Shown here piece after piece: positions 39,563 to 48,303 of a stretch of 54,064 nucleotides of DNA; positions within the stretch are counted from its first letter, which is position 1, and each line of letters begins with the position of its first letter. Location of the stretch: NCBI GenBank assembly GCA_946545645.1, contig CAMNNQ010000178.1, positions 1 to 54,064 on the forward strand. Reading direction: 5' to 3'. A program made the translations under genes and the position numbers. This DNA comes from an uncultured Clostridia bacterium. GTDB taxonomy: Bacteria > Bacillota > Clostridia > Oscillospirales > Ruminococcaceae. A model generated the notes under the pieces. The model made no database searches, was not told the origin of the DNA, and was given only the letters and a program-made list of their open reading frames with translations.

Positions 39563-41472
39563 TGACAGTTGCAGATATGAATAAGATCAAGACCGAGTAC
39601 GAAGATCTCGTCAAGGTCAGAAGACTTGTAGCTGAGGAAGGCGCCAAACTCGCCGAGAAAACAGGCTATCGCAAGCAGATCCTTGTCTGCGGCGGTACAG
39701 GCTGTACTTCTTCCGGAAGCAGAAAGGTCATCCAGGCTCTGGAGGACGAGCTCAAAGCTCAGAACGTTAACGATGTTCTTATCGTTAAGACCGGATGCTT
39801 CGGCCTCTGCGCACTCGGCCCTATCATGATCGTTTATCCCGAGGGCTGCTTCTATTCTCAGGTCAAGCCCGAAAATATGAAGCGTATCGTCGATGAGCAT
39901 ATCATCGGCGGCAACGTCTGCAAGGACCTCCTCTATAAAGAGACTGTTCACGAAGACGGCACTATCATCCCCCTCTCCGGCACAAACTTCTATAAGAAGC
40001 AGCTCCGTATCGCTCTCGAGAACTGCGGAGTTATCGACCCGGAGAACGTTAAGGAGTATATCGCTACCGATGGCTATCAGGCACTCTCAAAGGTGCTCCT
40101 TGAGATGACCCCCGATGACGTTATCAAGACTATCTCCGATTCCGGCCTCCGCGGGCGCGGCGGCGGCGGATTCCCCACCGGCAGAAAGTGGGCTTTCGCT
40201 AAGGCTTCCCAGGGCGACATCAAGTATGTCTGCTGCAACGCCGATGAGGGCGACCCTGGCGCATTCATGGACAGATCTATCCTCGAAGGCGACCCCCACG
40301 CTGTCCTTGAGGCTATGACTATCGCCGGCTATGCTATCGGCGCACATCAGGGCTACATCTACGTAAGAGCTGAGTATCCTATCGCTGTTGAAAGACTTAA
40401 GATCGCTATCGCTCAGGCCAGAGAGTACGGCTTCCTGGGCAAGGATATCTTCGGCAGCGGCTTCGATTTCGATATCGAGATCCGTCTCGGCGCAGGCGCT
40501 TTCGTTTGCGGCGAGGAGACCGCTCTTATGAATTCCATCGAGGGTCACAGAGGCGAGCCCAGACCCCGTCCTCCGTTCCCTGCTATCAAGGGACTCTTCG
40601 GCAAGCCGACTATCCTCAATAACGTTGAGACCTGGTCCAATATCCCGAAGATCATCCGCAGAGGCGCAGATTGGTATGCCTCTATGGGTACAGAGACATC
40701 CAAAGGCACCAAGGTATTCGCCCTCGGCGGTAAGATCACAAACGTCGGCCTCGTTGAGGTACCTATGGGCACGACCCTCCGCGAGATCATCGAAGAGATC
40801 GGCGGCGGCATCCCCAACGGCAAGAAGTTCAAGGCTGCTCAGACAGGCGGACCTTCCGGCGGATGTATCCCCGCAGAGCATATCGATACTCCTATCGACT
40901 ACGAGAACCTCATGAAGCTGGGCTCTATGATGGGCTCCGGCGGACTTATCGTTATGGATGAGGACACCTGCATGGTGGATATCTCCAAGTTCTATCTGAA
41001 CTTCACCGTTGACGAGAGCTGCGGTAAATGTACTCCCTGCCGTATCGGTACAAGAAGACTTCTCCAGTATCTTGAAAAGATCACAGACGGTAAGGGCACA
41101 ATGAAGGATCTCGAGGATATCGAGGATATCGCTACTCATATGAAGAGCTCCTCGCTCTGCGCCCTCGGCCAGTCGGCTCCTAACCCGATCCTCTCTACTC
41201 TCCAGTATTTCAGGGACGAGTATATCGACCATATCCAGAACAAGCACTGCACAGCCGGTGTCTGCAAGAGCCTTGTCAGCTTCGAGATCGAAAAGGACAA
41301 GTGCATAGGCTGCGGCCTCTGCGCAAGGAACTGCCCTGTAAACGCTATCTCGAAGACAGACTATATCGCTCCCGGCAAGAAGCTGCCTGCGCATGAGATC
41401 GACAAGAATAAGTGCATCAAGTGCGGTGTCTGCGAGTCGAACTGCAAGTTCAAGGCCATCGTTAAGAAGTAA
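39562..41472 (+). CDS. hydB: HydB, NADH-binding NuoF-like flavoprotein subunit
   Basis: The 636-residue protein has an N-terminal thioredoxin-like [2Fe-2S] domain (C-G-G-T-G-C-T-S-S-G and K-T-G-C-F-G-L-C-A-L-G) and the NuoF core with FMN/NADH loops (G-R-G-G-G-G-F-P-T-G-R-K-W and D-E-G-D-P-G-A-F-M-D-R). An SLBB domain and the [4Fe-4S] site E-S-C-G-K-C-T-P-C-R-I-G follow. The C-terminus is a two-cluster ferredoxin (C-I-G-C-G-L-C-A-R-N-C-P and C-I-K-C-G-V-C-E-S-N-C). This full layout is that of the bifurcating hydrogenases, in which NADH and ferredoxin oxidation are joined to H2 formation. Confidence 0.94.
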   Translation: MTVADMNKIKTEYEDLVKVRRLVAEEGAKLAEKTGYRKQILVCGGTGCTSSGSRKVIQALEDELKAQNVNDVLIVKTGCFGLCALGPIMIVYPEGCFYSQVKPENMKRIVDEHIIGGNVCKDLLYKETVHEDGTIIPLSGTNFYKKQLRIALENCGVIDPENVKEYIATDGYQALSKVLLEMTPDDVIKTISDSGLRGRGGGGFPTGRKWAFAKASQGDIKYVCCNADEGDPGAFMDRSILEGDPHAVLEAMTIAGYAIGAHQGYIYVRAEYPIAVERLKIAIAQAREYGFLGKDIFGSGFDFDIEIRLGAGAFVCGEETALMNSIEGHRGEPRPRPPFPAIKGLFGKPTILNNVETWSNIPKIIRRGADWYASMGTETSKGTKVFALGGKITNVGLVEVPMGTTLREIIEEIGGGIPNGKKFKAAQTGGPSGGCIPAEHIDTPIDYENLMKLGSMMGSGGLIVMDEDTCMVDISKFYLNFTVDESCGKCTPCRIGTRRLLQYLEKITDGKGTMKDLEDIEDIATHMKSSSLCALGQSAPNPILSTLQYFRDEYIDHIQNKHCTAGVCKSLVSFEIEKDKCIGCGLCARNCPVNAISKTDYIAPGKKLPAHEIDKNKCIKCGVCESNCKFKAIVKK

Positions 41473-41492
41473 GAGTAAGGAGGATAGGTCAC

Positions 41493-43232
41493 ATGGAAAA
41501 CACAATGGTTCATCTTAAAGTGAACGGATTGGATGTTGAAGTTCCCGCCGGCTCTACTATACTTCAGGCTGCAAAGGCTGTAAACATAGACATCCCTTCG
41601 CTTTGTTATTTAAAGGATATCAACTGTATCGGCGCCTGCCGTATCTGCGTGGTTGAGGTCAAGAACAGAAGAGGTCTTGTCGCTGCGTGCGTTTATCCCG
41701 TTGAGGAAGGCATGGAGGTCCTGACAAATACCCCCGCTGTAAGAAAGTCCAGAAAGACAACTCTCGAGCTGCTGCTCTCGACTCATAACAAAAAGTGCCT
41801 CTCCTGCGAGAGAAGCGAAAACTGCGAGCTCCAGAGGCTCTGCCGCGATTACGGCGTCGAGGAAGACCGCTTCGTAAACGAGGGCCAGAGATATGAGATC
41901 GACGAGACATCGGCTTATATCGTAAGAGATAACAACAAGTGCATCAACTGCAAGAGATGTGTTGCCGCTTGTAAGAACCTCCAGAGCATCGCCTGCATCG
42001 GCGAGATCAGAAGAGGCTTCAATACCCATATCGGCTGCGCATTCGACGGCGACCTTGCTGACGCTCCCTGCGTAGGCTGCGGCCAGTGTATCGTTGCCTG
42101 CCCCGTCGGCGCTCTTACCGAAAAGGACAGCACTCAGAAGGTTTGGGATGCTATCGCTGATCCCGATAAGGAAGTTATCTTCTTCACAGCTCCTTCTGTC
42201 CGCGCTACTCTCGGCGAGGCCTTCGGCAACCCTGTCGGCACCAACGTTCAGGGCAAAATGGTAGCAGGTATAAGAAGGCTCGGCGATGTCAAGGTCTTCA
42301 ATATGGATGTTACCGCTGACCTTACCATTATGGAAGAGGCCAACGAGCTCCTCGACAGGATCCAGAACGGCGGCACCCTGCCTATGTTCACATCCTGCTG
42401 CCCCGGCTGGGTAAAATTCTGCGAGCATTACTATCCTGAGTTCCTGCCCCATCTCTCGAGCTGCAAGAGCCCGCAGCAGATGTTCGGCGCAGTTCTCAAG
42501 AGCTACTATGCTCAGAAGAACAATATCGACCCGCACAAGCTCTTCGTAGTATCTGTTATCCCCTGCACATCCAAGAAGTTCGAGGTAACAAGAGAAGAGC
42601 AGAGAACATCCGATTTCGATGATGTCGATGTTGCACTTACAACAAGAGAGCTGGCAAGAATGATCAAGCGCGCCGGCCTCGATTTCAACGCTCTTCCCGA
42701 CGAAGAGTTCGATAACCCCTTCGAGATTGCTTCCGGCGCAGGCGCTATCTTCGGCGCTACCGGCGGTGTTATGGAGGCTGCTCTCAGAACAGCCGCATTC
42801 AAGCTCGATGGCTCTACAAAGGCTCTTGAGTTCACCGAAGTAAGAGGCACAAAGGGCATCAAGGAAGCTACCTATACCGTAGGCGGCGCTACCGTTAAGG
42901 TCGCTGTTGCTTCCGGACTTGCTAACGCAAGAGCTATCATTGAGGATATCAAGGCAGGCAAGGCTGATTATCAGTTCGTTGAGATCATGGCTTGCCCTGG
43001 CGGATGCATCAACGGCGGCGGCCAGCCCTATCAGCCTGATACCGTAAGAAACAACGTCGATCTCAAGGCACTCAGAGCTAAGGCTCTCTATGATCTTGAC
43101 AGCTCGATGGATCTGAGAAAGTCTCATGAGAGCCCTGTTATGGATATGCTCTATAACGAGTTCTTCGAGGCTCCCAATTCGCACGTTGCTCATAAGTATC
43201 TGCATACTCCTTACGTCAAGAGAGGTCACTGA
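41493..43232 (+). CDS. hydA: HydA, catalytic [FeFe] hydrogenase subunit
   Basis: It reduces protons to H2 at the H-cluster. The 579-residue protein has an N-terminal plant-type [2Fe-2S] domain (C-I-G-A-C-R-I-C), the His/Cys-ligated region (C-L-S-C-E-R-S-E-N-C) and two [4Fe-4S] clusters (C-I-N-C-K-R-C and C-V-G-C-G-Q-C). The three H-cluster signatures are T-S-C-C-P-G-W (L1), I-P-C-T-S-K-K-F-E (L2) and M-A-C-P-G-G-C-I-N-G-G-G-Q-P (L3). In L2 the usual Met is Ile. The maturases HydEFG are not in this window. AGGAGG precedes ATG 41493; a terminator follows. Confidence 0.96.
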   Translation: MENTMVHLKVNGLDVEVPAGSTILQAAKAVNIDIPSLCYLKDINCIGACRICVVEVKNRRGLVAACVYPVEEGMEVLTNTPAVRKSRKTTLELLLSTHNKKCLSCERSENCELQRLCRDYGVEEDRFVNEGQRYEIDETSAYIVRDNNKCINCKRCVAACKNLQSIACIGEIRRGFNTHIGCAFDGDLADAPCVGCGQCIVACPVGALTEKDSTQKVWDAIADPDKEVIFFTAPSVRATLGEAFGNPVGTNVQGKMVAGIRRLGDVKVFNMDVTADLTIMEEANELLDRIQNGGTLPMFTSCCPGWVKFCEHYYPEFLPHLSSCKSPQQMFGAVLKSYYAQKNNIDPHKLFVVSVIPCTSKKFEVTREEQRTSDFDDVDVALTTRELARMIKRAGLDFNALPDEEFDNPFEIASGAGAIFGATGGVMEAALRTAAFKLDGSTKALEFTEVRGTKGIKEATYTVGGATVKVAVASGLANARAIIEDIKAGKADYQFVEIMACPGGCINGGGQPYQPDTVRNNVDLKALRAKALYDLDSSMDLRKSHESPVMDMLYNEFFEAPNSHVAHKYLHTPYVKRGH

Positions 43233-43268
43233 TACTGCATCGGCGGATAAACGCTCATAACTGAAAAG

Positions 43269-43300
43269 AGGCGGCATACGAAGGTATGCCGCCTTTTTGT
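43269..43300 (+). terminator. Terminator of hydCBA
   Basis: GGCGGCATAC (43270-43279), GAAG loop, GTATGCCGCC (43284-43293), TTTTT. Confidence 0.93.
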
Positions 43301-43313
43301 GTCATGATCTCAG

Positions 43314-43349
43314 AAAAATGCCCCCGAGTGATTATAAGCACTCAGGGGC
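43314..43349 (-). terminator. Terminator of the glucuronate operon
   Basis: Minus strand: GCCCC and GAGTG arms pair with CACTC and GGGGC (43320-43349), one mismatch, followed by TTTTT (43318-43314). Confidence 0.8.
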
Positions 43350-43397
43350 AGAGCTATATCAGAGGTATCTGTCTGTTCGTGTCAGAACAGGCCGCAG

Positions 43398-44555
43398 TCA
43401 GATGATCCTGTAATTTCCGCTCAGAGCCAGGACAGCGAAAAGATACAGGCAGTTGTCGTAATATCTCCTTACACCTGTCCTCAGGGGCTCATCCCAGAAC
43501 CGCAGGACCCACTTCGCAGCCAGTGCGTTTGCAGGGTCGGGGCTTTCCGGGGAGAGAGGCCCTTTCACCGCCAGAGATGCCTGCGCTGTCGTCGCAAGTA
43601 TCCCGACAGGGTGCAGCGCCGGCTGGGGAAGGGGAGTCCCATCTACTTCGTAGGTGAGATAAGGGTCGTCGGCATTTACGACTCCGAGAGTATACTGCAA
43701 GCGCTTCACCGCATCCCATTGTCCGATGTCCTTGCCGAACCATTCGCAGTCCAGGCCGATGTTTGCAGCAGTGCGGTATGCGTCGCTGTAAAACCAGTCG
43801 TGGCGGTCGGTCGTCCAGCCGAGAGGCCGGCGCATGGGGGAGCCGTCAAACTCGGAATATTCCGGGTTCATACCTGTTTTCGGGTGGCAGGCTTTTACAA
43901 GGAACTCTCTGCTGACAGCGGCAGCCTCAGCGAAGAACTCCCTGTCCTCTTCATAAGCCCACTGCGCAAAGAGCTCGTAGAAGTGGGGGAGGTGATAGGA
44001 AGGGTCGGTATGGTCGCTTCCGGGGACGAAGAGTATCTGCTTGTTGGCAGGATCCCACATGGGCGCACCGGGGCGGCCGTTCTCACCTTTATTCAGGCAG
44101 GCGCGGAGTATCTCTCTGGCCTCGCGGGAATAATTGAATATCCCTTCGCCGTCGCCCCAGCGGTGTGAGGCGAAGAAAAGAGCCATAGCGAAGAATTCCT
44201 CGCCGTCTGGGGCAGGGCCGTAGGAATTCTTTTCGCCGTTTGTCTTGCAGGACCAGGCGAAATAGCCTTCGTTCACACCCTCGCTCATATACATATAGGT
44301 CTTGGCCCATTTCCAGAGGCGGTCGAATTCCTCTTTCATCCCGAGCTGAACGCACATCATCATCCCGTAGGACATTCCTTCTGTTCTGGCATCGATATTC
44401 CCGGTGTCCTCGATATAGGCCATATCATCCCCGACAGGGAAATAGACCTTGTCTTCTCCGTAGAAAAAGCCCCGGACGGTATCGTTTATCTTCTTAGCGA
44501 TCTCCTCGTCGCTCTTTCCCAGCTCCCTGAAAACATTGCGGTATTCTCTCTTCAT
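43398..44555 (-). CDS. GH8 reducing-end xylose-releasing exo-oligoxylanase
   Basis: This enzyme removes xylose from the reducing end of xylo-oligosaccharides (Rex, EC 3.2.1.156). The 385-residue protein has the GH8 signature D-A-R-T-E-G-M-S-Y-G-M-M, where E is the catalytic acid, and an (alpha/alpha)6 pattern with W-K-W-A-K-T-Y-M-Y, S-D-H-T-D-P-S-Y and D-R-H-D-W-F-Y-S-D-A-Y-R, the last carrying the catalytic base. There is no signal peptide, so it acts in the cytoplasm. AAAAGGAG precedes ATG 44555; it is 13 nt downstream of uxuB and last in the operon. Confidence 0.9.
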   Translation of the reverse strand: MKREYRNVFRELGKSDEEIAKKINDTVRGFFYGEDKVYFPVGDDMAYIEDTGNIDARTEGMSYGMMMCVQLGMKEEFDRLWKWAKTYMYMSEGVNEGYFAWSCKTNGEKNSYGPAPDGEEFFAMALFFASHRWGDGEGIFNYSREAREILRACLNKGENGRPGAPMWDPANKQILFVPGSDHTDPSYHLPHFYELFAQWAYEEDREFFAEAAAVSREFLVKACHPKTGMNPEYSEFDGSPMRRPLGWTTDRHDWFYSDAYRTAANIGLDCEWFGKDIGQWDAVKRLQYTLGVVNADDPYLTYEVDGTPLPQPALHPVGILATTAQASLAVKGPLSPESPDPANALAAKWVLRFWDEPLRTGVRRYYDNCLYLFAVLALSGNYRII

Positions 44556-44568
44556 ATATCGCTCCTTT

Positions 44569-46185
44569 TTACCTCACTGCTTCGGCCAGCGCCTCTCTTA
44601 CAGCGCCCTCCGAGCTTATCATCTTCTCGAATATTCCGAGTATCCTTTCGGAGAGGCCGGCCTCTTCAAGATCGGCTCCGAAGAGCTCCTTGTTGCGCAA
44701 GACAGCCGCAATACCGCAGCGGTCGTCATCGGTAAATGGCAGGGCGCCCTTGAACCATCCGGCTTTTATATGCTTCTGCATCTCCGGGATCATCGGGTCG
44801 GGGCTGAGCTCAATGGGTCTGCCGCTGTCGTCGATAGCCATAAGGTATCTCAGCCAGCCTGCGATGACCAGGGGTATGAGCCTGAGCTCGCCTGCTTTTC
44901 CCTGCCCGGCATAGGCGCTTACAGTTCCGCCGAAGCGTATAGCCAGTTTCTGGCTGGTGTCGGTAGCGATGCGCTGGGGAGTGTCGGGAAGATAGGGGTT
45001 AGGCAGCCTTTCGGTCAGGACTTCCTTGAGAAAATCCTCGGGCTTGATTATCCCCGGGTCAACGACTACCGGCAGGCCTTCGTCATAGCCCAGCTTCCAG
45101 ACCAGCGCTTTCAGATCCTTGTCGTTCATCTCGTCGGAGATCTTGCCGAAGCCCAGCAGGCAGCCGAAAACTGCCAGCGCAGTATGGAGCGGGTTCAGGC
45201 AGGTCATTACCTTCATCTTTTCTGCTCTGGCGACTGTTTCGCGGTCGGTGAGATATACTCCCGCTTTCTCCAGCGGCGGTCTGCCGTTGGGGAAGCTGTC
45301 CTCGATGACGAGATACTGGGGCATCTCGGCGTTTACGAATGGGGCGATAAAGGTCTTGCGGGAGGTGACGATAGGCTGCATATCTTCTATCCCGAGAGCG
45401 GTCAGCTCTTCGGTCACAGAAGGGTCGGGGCGGGGAGTTATCTTGTCGATCATGCTCCACGGGAACGACACGCGGCTCTCGTCAGAGACATAATCAAAGA
45501 AGCCCTGCGGCACAAGACCGTTCTTCTGCCAGCCCTCGGCAACAAATAGTATCCCCGAGCGCAGCTTCTCGCCGTTGCGGGAGCAGTTGTCCATACTTAC
45601 GAGCGCTATCGGTGCGGCGCCAGCCCTGAATCTCTCGACGAGCATTGCGCATACCTTCCCGAGAGCGGTGGAAAGCTCACCGTCGGGGCCGTTCTTTATG
45701 TCCTCTGCCACCGCAGGGATGATGCTGCCGTTTATATCGGTATAGGCATAGCCCTTCTCGGTTATCGTGAACGAGATCATTTTGAGAGACTTCATGCGGG
45801 CAATATTCCTGAGCTTATCAAAGCTCTTTCCAACGGCGGCAACAGCCCCGCCGATGCCGCCGACTACCCGCAGATAGCGCCCGCCCTCGGCGCGCAGTCC
45901 GACAAGCAGAGCCAGGTTATCAAACGGCTCGTATATCTTTTCGATAGGCTCGGTGTCAAAGCTGTCAGCGGCGATGATACCGCTTTTCATCAGCCCTCTG
46001 CCGATAAGCTCGTCTGCGAGGCAGGCGATGTATCCCCGGAAAATGTTGCCGGGGCCGAAGTGTACCCATTCCGGCTCCTGCTCTGATCGCGCCCTGACGG
46101 CCTCAGGGTCGAAGGCGGGCAGGATAACGCCGGCTTTCTCCCAGCCGGAGCGTTCGGTCTTTATACTGTTTACTGTAAGTTTCAT
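44569..46185 (-). CDS. uxuB: D-fructuronate reductase (mannitol dehydrogenase family)
   Basis: It reduces fructuronate to mannonate with NADH. The 538-residue protein has the N-terminal Rossmann domain (W-V-H-F-G-P-G-N-I-F-R-G-Y, M-D-N-C-S-R-N-G) and the polyol/mannitol dehydrogenase C-terminal domain with K-x-x-x-x-N-x-x-H-T-A (M-T-C-L-N-P-L-H-T-A). It is longer than the E. coli enzyme. Altronate-specific UxaB is also in this family, but uxuA in the same operon supports UxuB. CAGGAG precedes ATG 46185. A 256-nt gap separates it from kdgK. Confidence 0.9.
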   Translation of the reverse strand: MKLTVNSIKTERSGWEKAGVILPAFDPEAVRARSEQEPEWVHFGPGNIFRGYIACLADELIGRGLMKSGIIAADSFDTEPIEKIYEPFDNLALLVGLRAEGGRYLRVVGGIGGAVAAVGKSFDKLRNIARMKSLKMISFTITEKGYAYTDINGSIIPAVAEDIKNGPDGELSTALGKVCAMLVERFRAGAAPIALVSMDNCSRNGEKLRSGILFVAEGWQKNGLVPQGFFDYVSDESRVSFPWSMIDKITPRPDPSVTEELTALGIEDMQPIVTSRKTFIAPFVNAEMPQYLVIEDSFPNGRPPLEKAGVYLTDRETVARAEKMKVMTCLNPLHTALAVFGCLLGFGKISDEMNDKDLKALVWKLGYDEGLPVVVDPGIIKPEDFLKEVLTERLPNPYLPDTPQRIATDTSQKLAIRFGGTVSAYAGQGKAGELRLIPLVIAGWLRYLMAIDDSGRPIELSPDPMIPEMQKHIKAGWFKGALPFTDDDRCGIAAVLRNKELFGADLEEAGLSERILGIFEKMISSEGAVREALAEAVR

Positions 46186-46205
46186 ATCAAAGAACTCCTG
46201 TTATA

Positions 46206-46388
46206 TCAATAGTTATGCCAGTCGGTAAAGGACAGATCATTCAGATCGATTTTGTCATAAGCAGTGCAGAAAAGCGCCCGTTGGTATTTATCCGAGCAGT
46301 CGCAGTTTACTCCGATCTGATCATCCCTATACAGACCGATATACCCGAAATCAAAGGTCCCTGAAATTGAAGTTTCCGTTTTCTGCAT
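46206..46388 (-). other. Short open frame of uncertain status in the kdgK-uxuB gap (60 codons)
   Basis: A minus-strand frame gives a 60-residue peptide (F-D-F-G-Y-I-G-L-Y-R-D-D, ending S-F-T-D-W-H-N-Y). It has no convincing ribosome site and resembles no family I know. It might be the tail of a lost sugar-related gene, since the other operon genes are tightly packed and this gap is not. No promoter or terminator is seen in the gap. Confidence 0.25.
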
Positions 46389-46441
46389 ATGCTTTTAACA
46401 TAATGCATCTCTCCGATCCAATATAGCTGATGATCAGTGAC

Positions 46442-47455
46442 TTATCTTTGTACCTGTGCTGAGCCGCTTCCGAATGCAAGCTGTCTGACCTCATTTGCTG
46501 AGGCAATGCTGCAATCGCCCTCAACTGTCAGTTTCAGACAGGAAGCCGCAGCGGCAAATTCCACAGTTTCTTTTGTGCTCATCCCTTCCAGAGCCCCATA
46601 GATGAGACCCGCCGCGAAGCTGTCTCCGCCGCCGACTCTGTCAACGATATTTATATCGTATTCTCTGCTGAATTCAAAGCTCTTGCCGTCATAGATCAGA
46701 GCCGCAAATTTATTCCTGTCGGAGGAGAGAGTCGTCCGCAGGGTCATCGCAACTGTTTTCAGCGAGAAGCGCTCCATGAGCTCCTTCGCAGCGGCTTCGT
46801 AGGCAGTATAATCATCCTCCGAGCGGAGATCTGTTTTGATGCCGAAGAGGGCATCCTCCTGGCCTCTGCCGCCGATGTAGACATCCGCGAGCCCAAGGAT
46901 CTGCCCGATGACTCTTCCGGCCTCATGAGCGCCCCAGAGCTTGGCTCTGTAATTGACATCGCAGCTCACGACAAGCCCATGCCTTTTGGCAGCCGCCGCC
47001 GCATCCAGCGCCGCTTTGACCAGCTCTTCGCCCAGCGCCGGAGTTATCCCGGAGATATGGAACCAATCGGCTCCCGCGAAGATCTTGTCCCAATCGAATT
47101 CCTCTGCTTTGGCCAGCGCGAAGGCGGAGCCTGCGCGGTCATAGATCACCCTTGAAGGCCTGAGGCTAGCGCCGCGTTCAAGATAGTATATCCCGACTCG
47201 GTCTCCGCCCCGGACTATCTTCGAGGTGTCTACTCCGTATCTGCGGAGGTGGTTTACCGCAGCCTGCCCGATGTCGTGCTCCGGAAGCTTGGTGACAAAA
47301 GCCGCATCGTACCCGAACTGCGCCAGGGATACAGCGACATTTGCCTCTCCGCCGCCGTAGACAGCGCCGAAGCTGTCGGCCTGCAAAAATCTCATATACC
47401 CTTCGGGAGCCAGCCTCAGCATTATCTCCCCGAAGGTGACGACTCTTTTTTTCAT
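46442..47455 (-). CDS. kdgK: 2-keto-3-deoxygluconate kinase
   Basis: This PfkB-family kinase phosphorylates KDG to KDPG. The 337-residue protein starts V-V-T-F-G-E-I-M-L-R-L-A-P, with G-G-G-E-A-N-V-A-V-S-L-A as the N-terminal signature and D-R-V-G-G-G-D-S-F-A-A-G as the C-terminal PfkB motif with the catalytic Asp. AAGGAGG precedes ATG 47455. It follows eda by 13 nt. Confidence 0.92.
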   Translation of the reverse strand: MKKRVVTFGEIMLRLAPEGYMRFLQADSFGAVYGGGEANVAVSLAQFGYDAAFVTKLPEHDIGQAAVNHLRRYGVDTSKIVRGGDRVGIYYLERGASLRPSRVIYDRAGSAFALAKAEEFDWDKIFAGADWFHISGITPALGEELVKAALDAAAAAKRHGLVVSCDVNYRAKLWGAHEAGRVIGQILGLADVYIGGRGQEDALFGIKTDLRSEDDYTAYEAAAKELMERFSLKTVAMTLRTTLSSDRNKFAALIYDGKSFEFSREYDINIVDRVGGGDSFAAGLIYGALEGMSTKETVEFAAAASCLKLTVEGDCSIASANEVRQLAFGSGSAQVQR

Positions 47456-47468
47456 CAGTTCTGCCTCC

Positions 47469-48287
47469 TTATTTCCCGGTGAGTCTCAGCCCGGCTCCGG
47501 GAGCAAAGATGCTTTTCAGTTTTCCCCCTTCGCGGATCTCGGATGAGCGGTCGAAGGAAACTCCTCTGCGCTCCAGATGATAAACTGCGCGTTCAATGTT
47601 CTGGACTTCCATTACAGAGACCCTGGATCCGCCTTTTTCCTCAAGCCGCAGGAATGTCATCCCCAGCATAAGGCGGACAGCCTTTTCGGTGTCGGCCCTG
47701 ACACGGTCCCAATCCTGCCTTGCGACAACATCCTTCTGCACCATAAAGCTGCCTCCGCAGGCTATTATCCTGGGTTCGGCAAGATATGCTCCGATGTTCT
47801 GGGTGTTGAGCCCGCCTGTCGGCATAAAGCGGACAGCGCCGTAGGGAGCCGCCATTGCTTTTATGGCTTTGAGGCCGCCTATCTGCTCGGCAGGGAAGAA
47901 TTTGACTTCCGTAAGCCCGAGGCTGAGGGCTCTTTCTATGTCTGAGGGTGTAGCGCAGCCGGGCAGCATAGTAACTCCTTTATCAAGGCAGTGCTTTACG
48001 ACCTCCGGGTTCAGCCCGGGGCTGACGATGAACTTTGCGCCGGCGGCTATGGCTTTGTCTGCTTGTTCACAGGTCAGAACTGTCCCCGCGCCGACTGTCA
48101 TATCCGGGCAAGCTTCGCTGATCCTTCGGATGGCTCCCTCGGCGGCAGCGGTGCGGAAGGTTATCTCCGCAGCGGGCAGCCCGCCCTCCGCGAGCGCTTT
48201 TGCAAGAGGAAATGCATCCTCTTCGTTTTCTATGACGACTACCGGGATGATGCCGATCTTTTCAAGTGTTTCTGTTATCTTATCCAT
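47469..48287 (-). CDS. eda: KDPG/KHG aldolase with C-terminal extension
   Basis: It cleaves KDPG to pyruvate and glyceraldehyde-3-phosphate. The class I aldolase core of about 210 residues has E-I-T-F-R-T, V-G-A-G-T-V-L-T, K-F-I-V-S-P-G, V-K-F-F-P-A-E (Schiff-base Lys in this element) and F-M-P-T-G-G-L. An extra C-terminal part of about 60 residues (M-T-F-L-R-L-E-E-K, then E-V-Q-N-I-E-R-A-V-Y-H-L-E-R-R-G-V, then F-A-P-G-A-G-L-R-L) resembles half of a VOC/glyoxalase fold; longer fusions of this kind are known to me in Firmicutes, so this may be a shortened version. ATG 48287 has GAGGGGG; an earlier in-frame ATG at 48344 overlaps uxaC and is rejected. Confidence 0.9.
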   Translation of the reverse strand: MDKITETLEKIGIIPVVVIENEEDAFPLAKALAEGGLPAAEITFRTAAAEGAIRRISEACPDMTVGAGTVLTCEQADKAIAAGAKFIVSPGLNPEVVKHCLDKGVTMLPGCATPSDIERALSLGLTEVKFFPAEQIGGLKAIKAMAAPYGAVRFMPTGGLNTQNIGAYLAEPRIIACGGSFMVQKDVVARQDWDRVRADTEKAVRLMLGMTFLRLEEKGGSRVSVMEVQNIERAVYHLERRGVSFDRSSEIREGGKLKSIFAPGAGLRLTGK

Positions 48288-48303
48288 TATATCCCCCTCG
48301 TTC

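Noticed and set aside
41610-43277. Open frame of 555 codons antisense to hydA
   Set aside because: The sense strand has all H-cluster motifs. The antisense frame has no ribosome site or known domain, and such long antisense frames are common here (also over hydB, recG and ilvB) because of codon bias.
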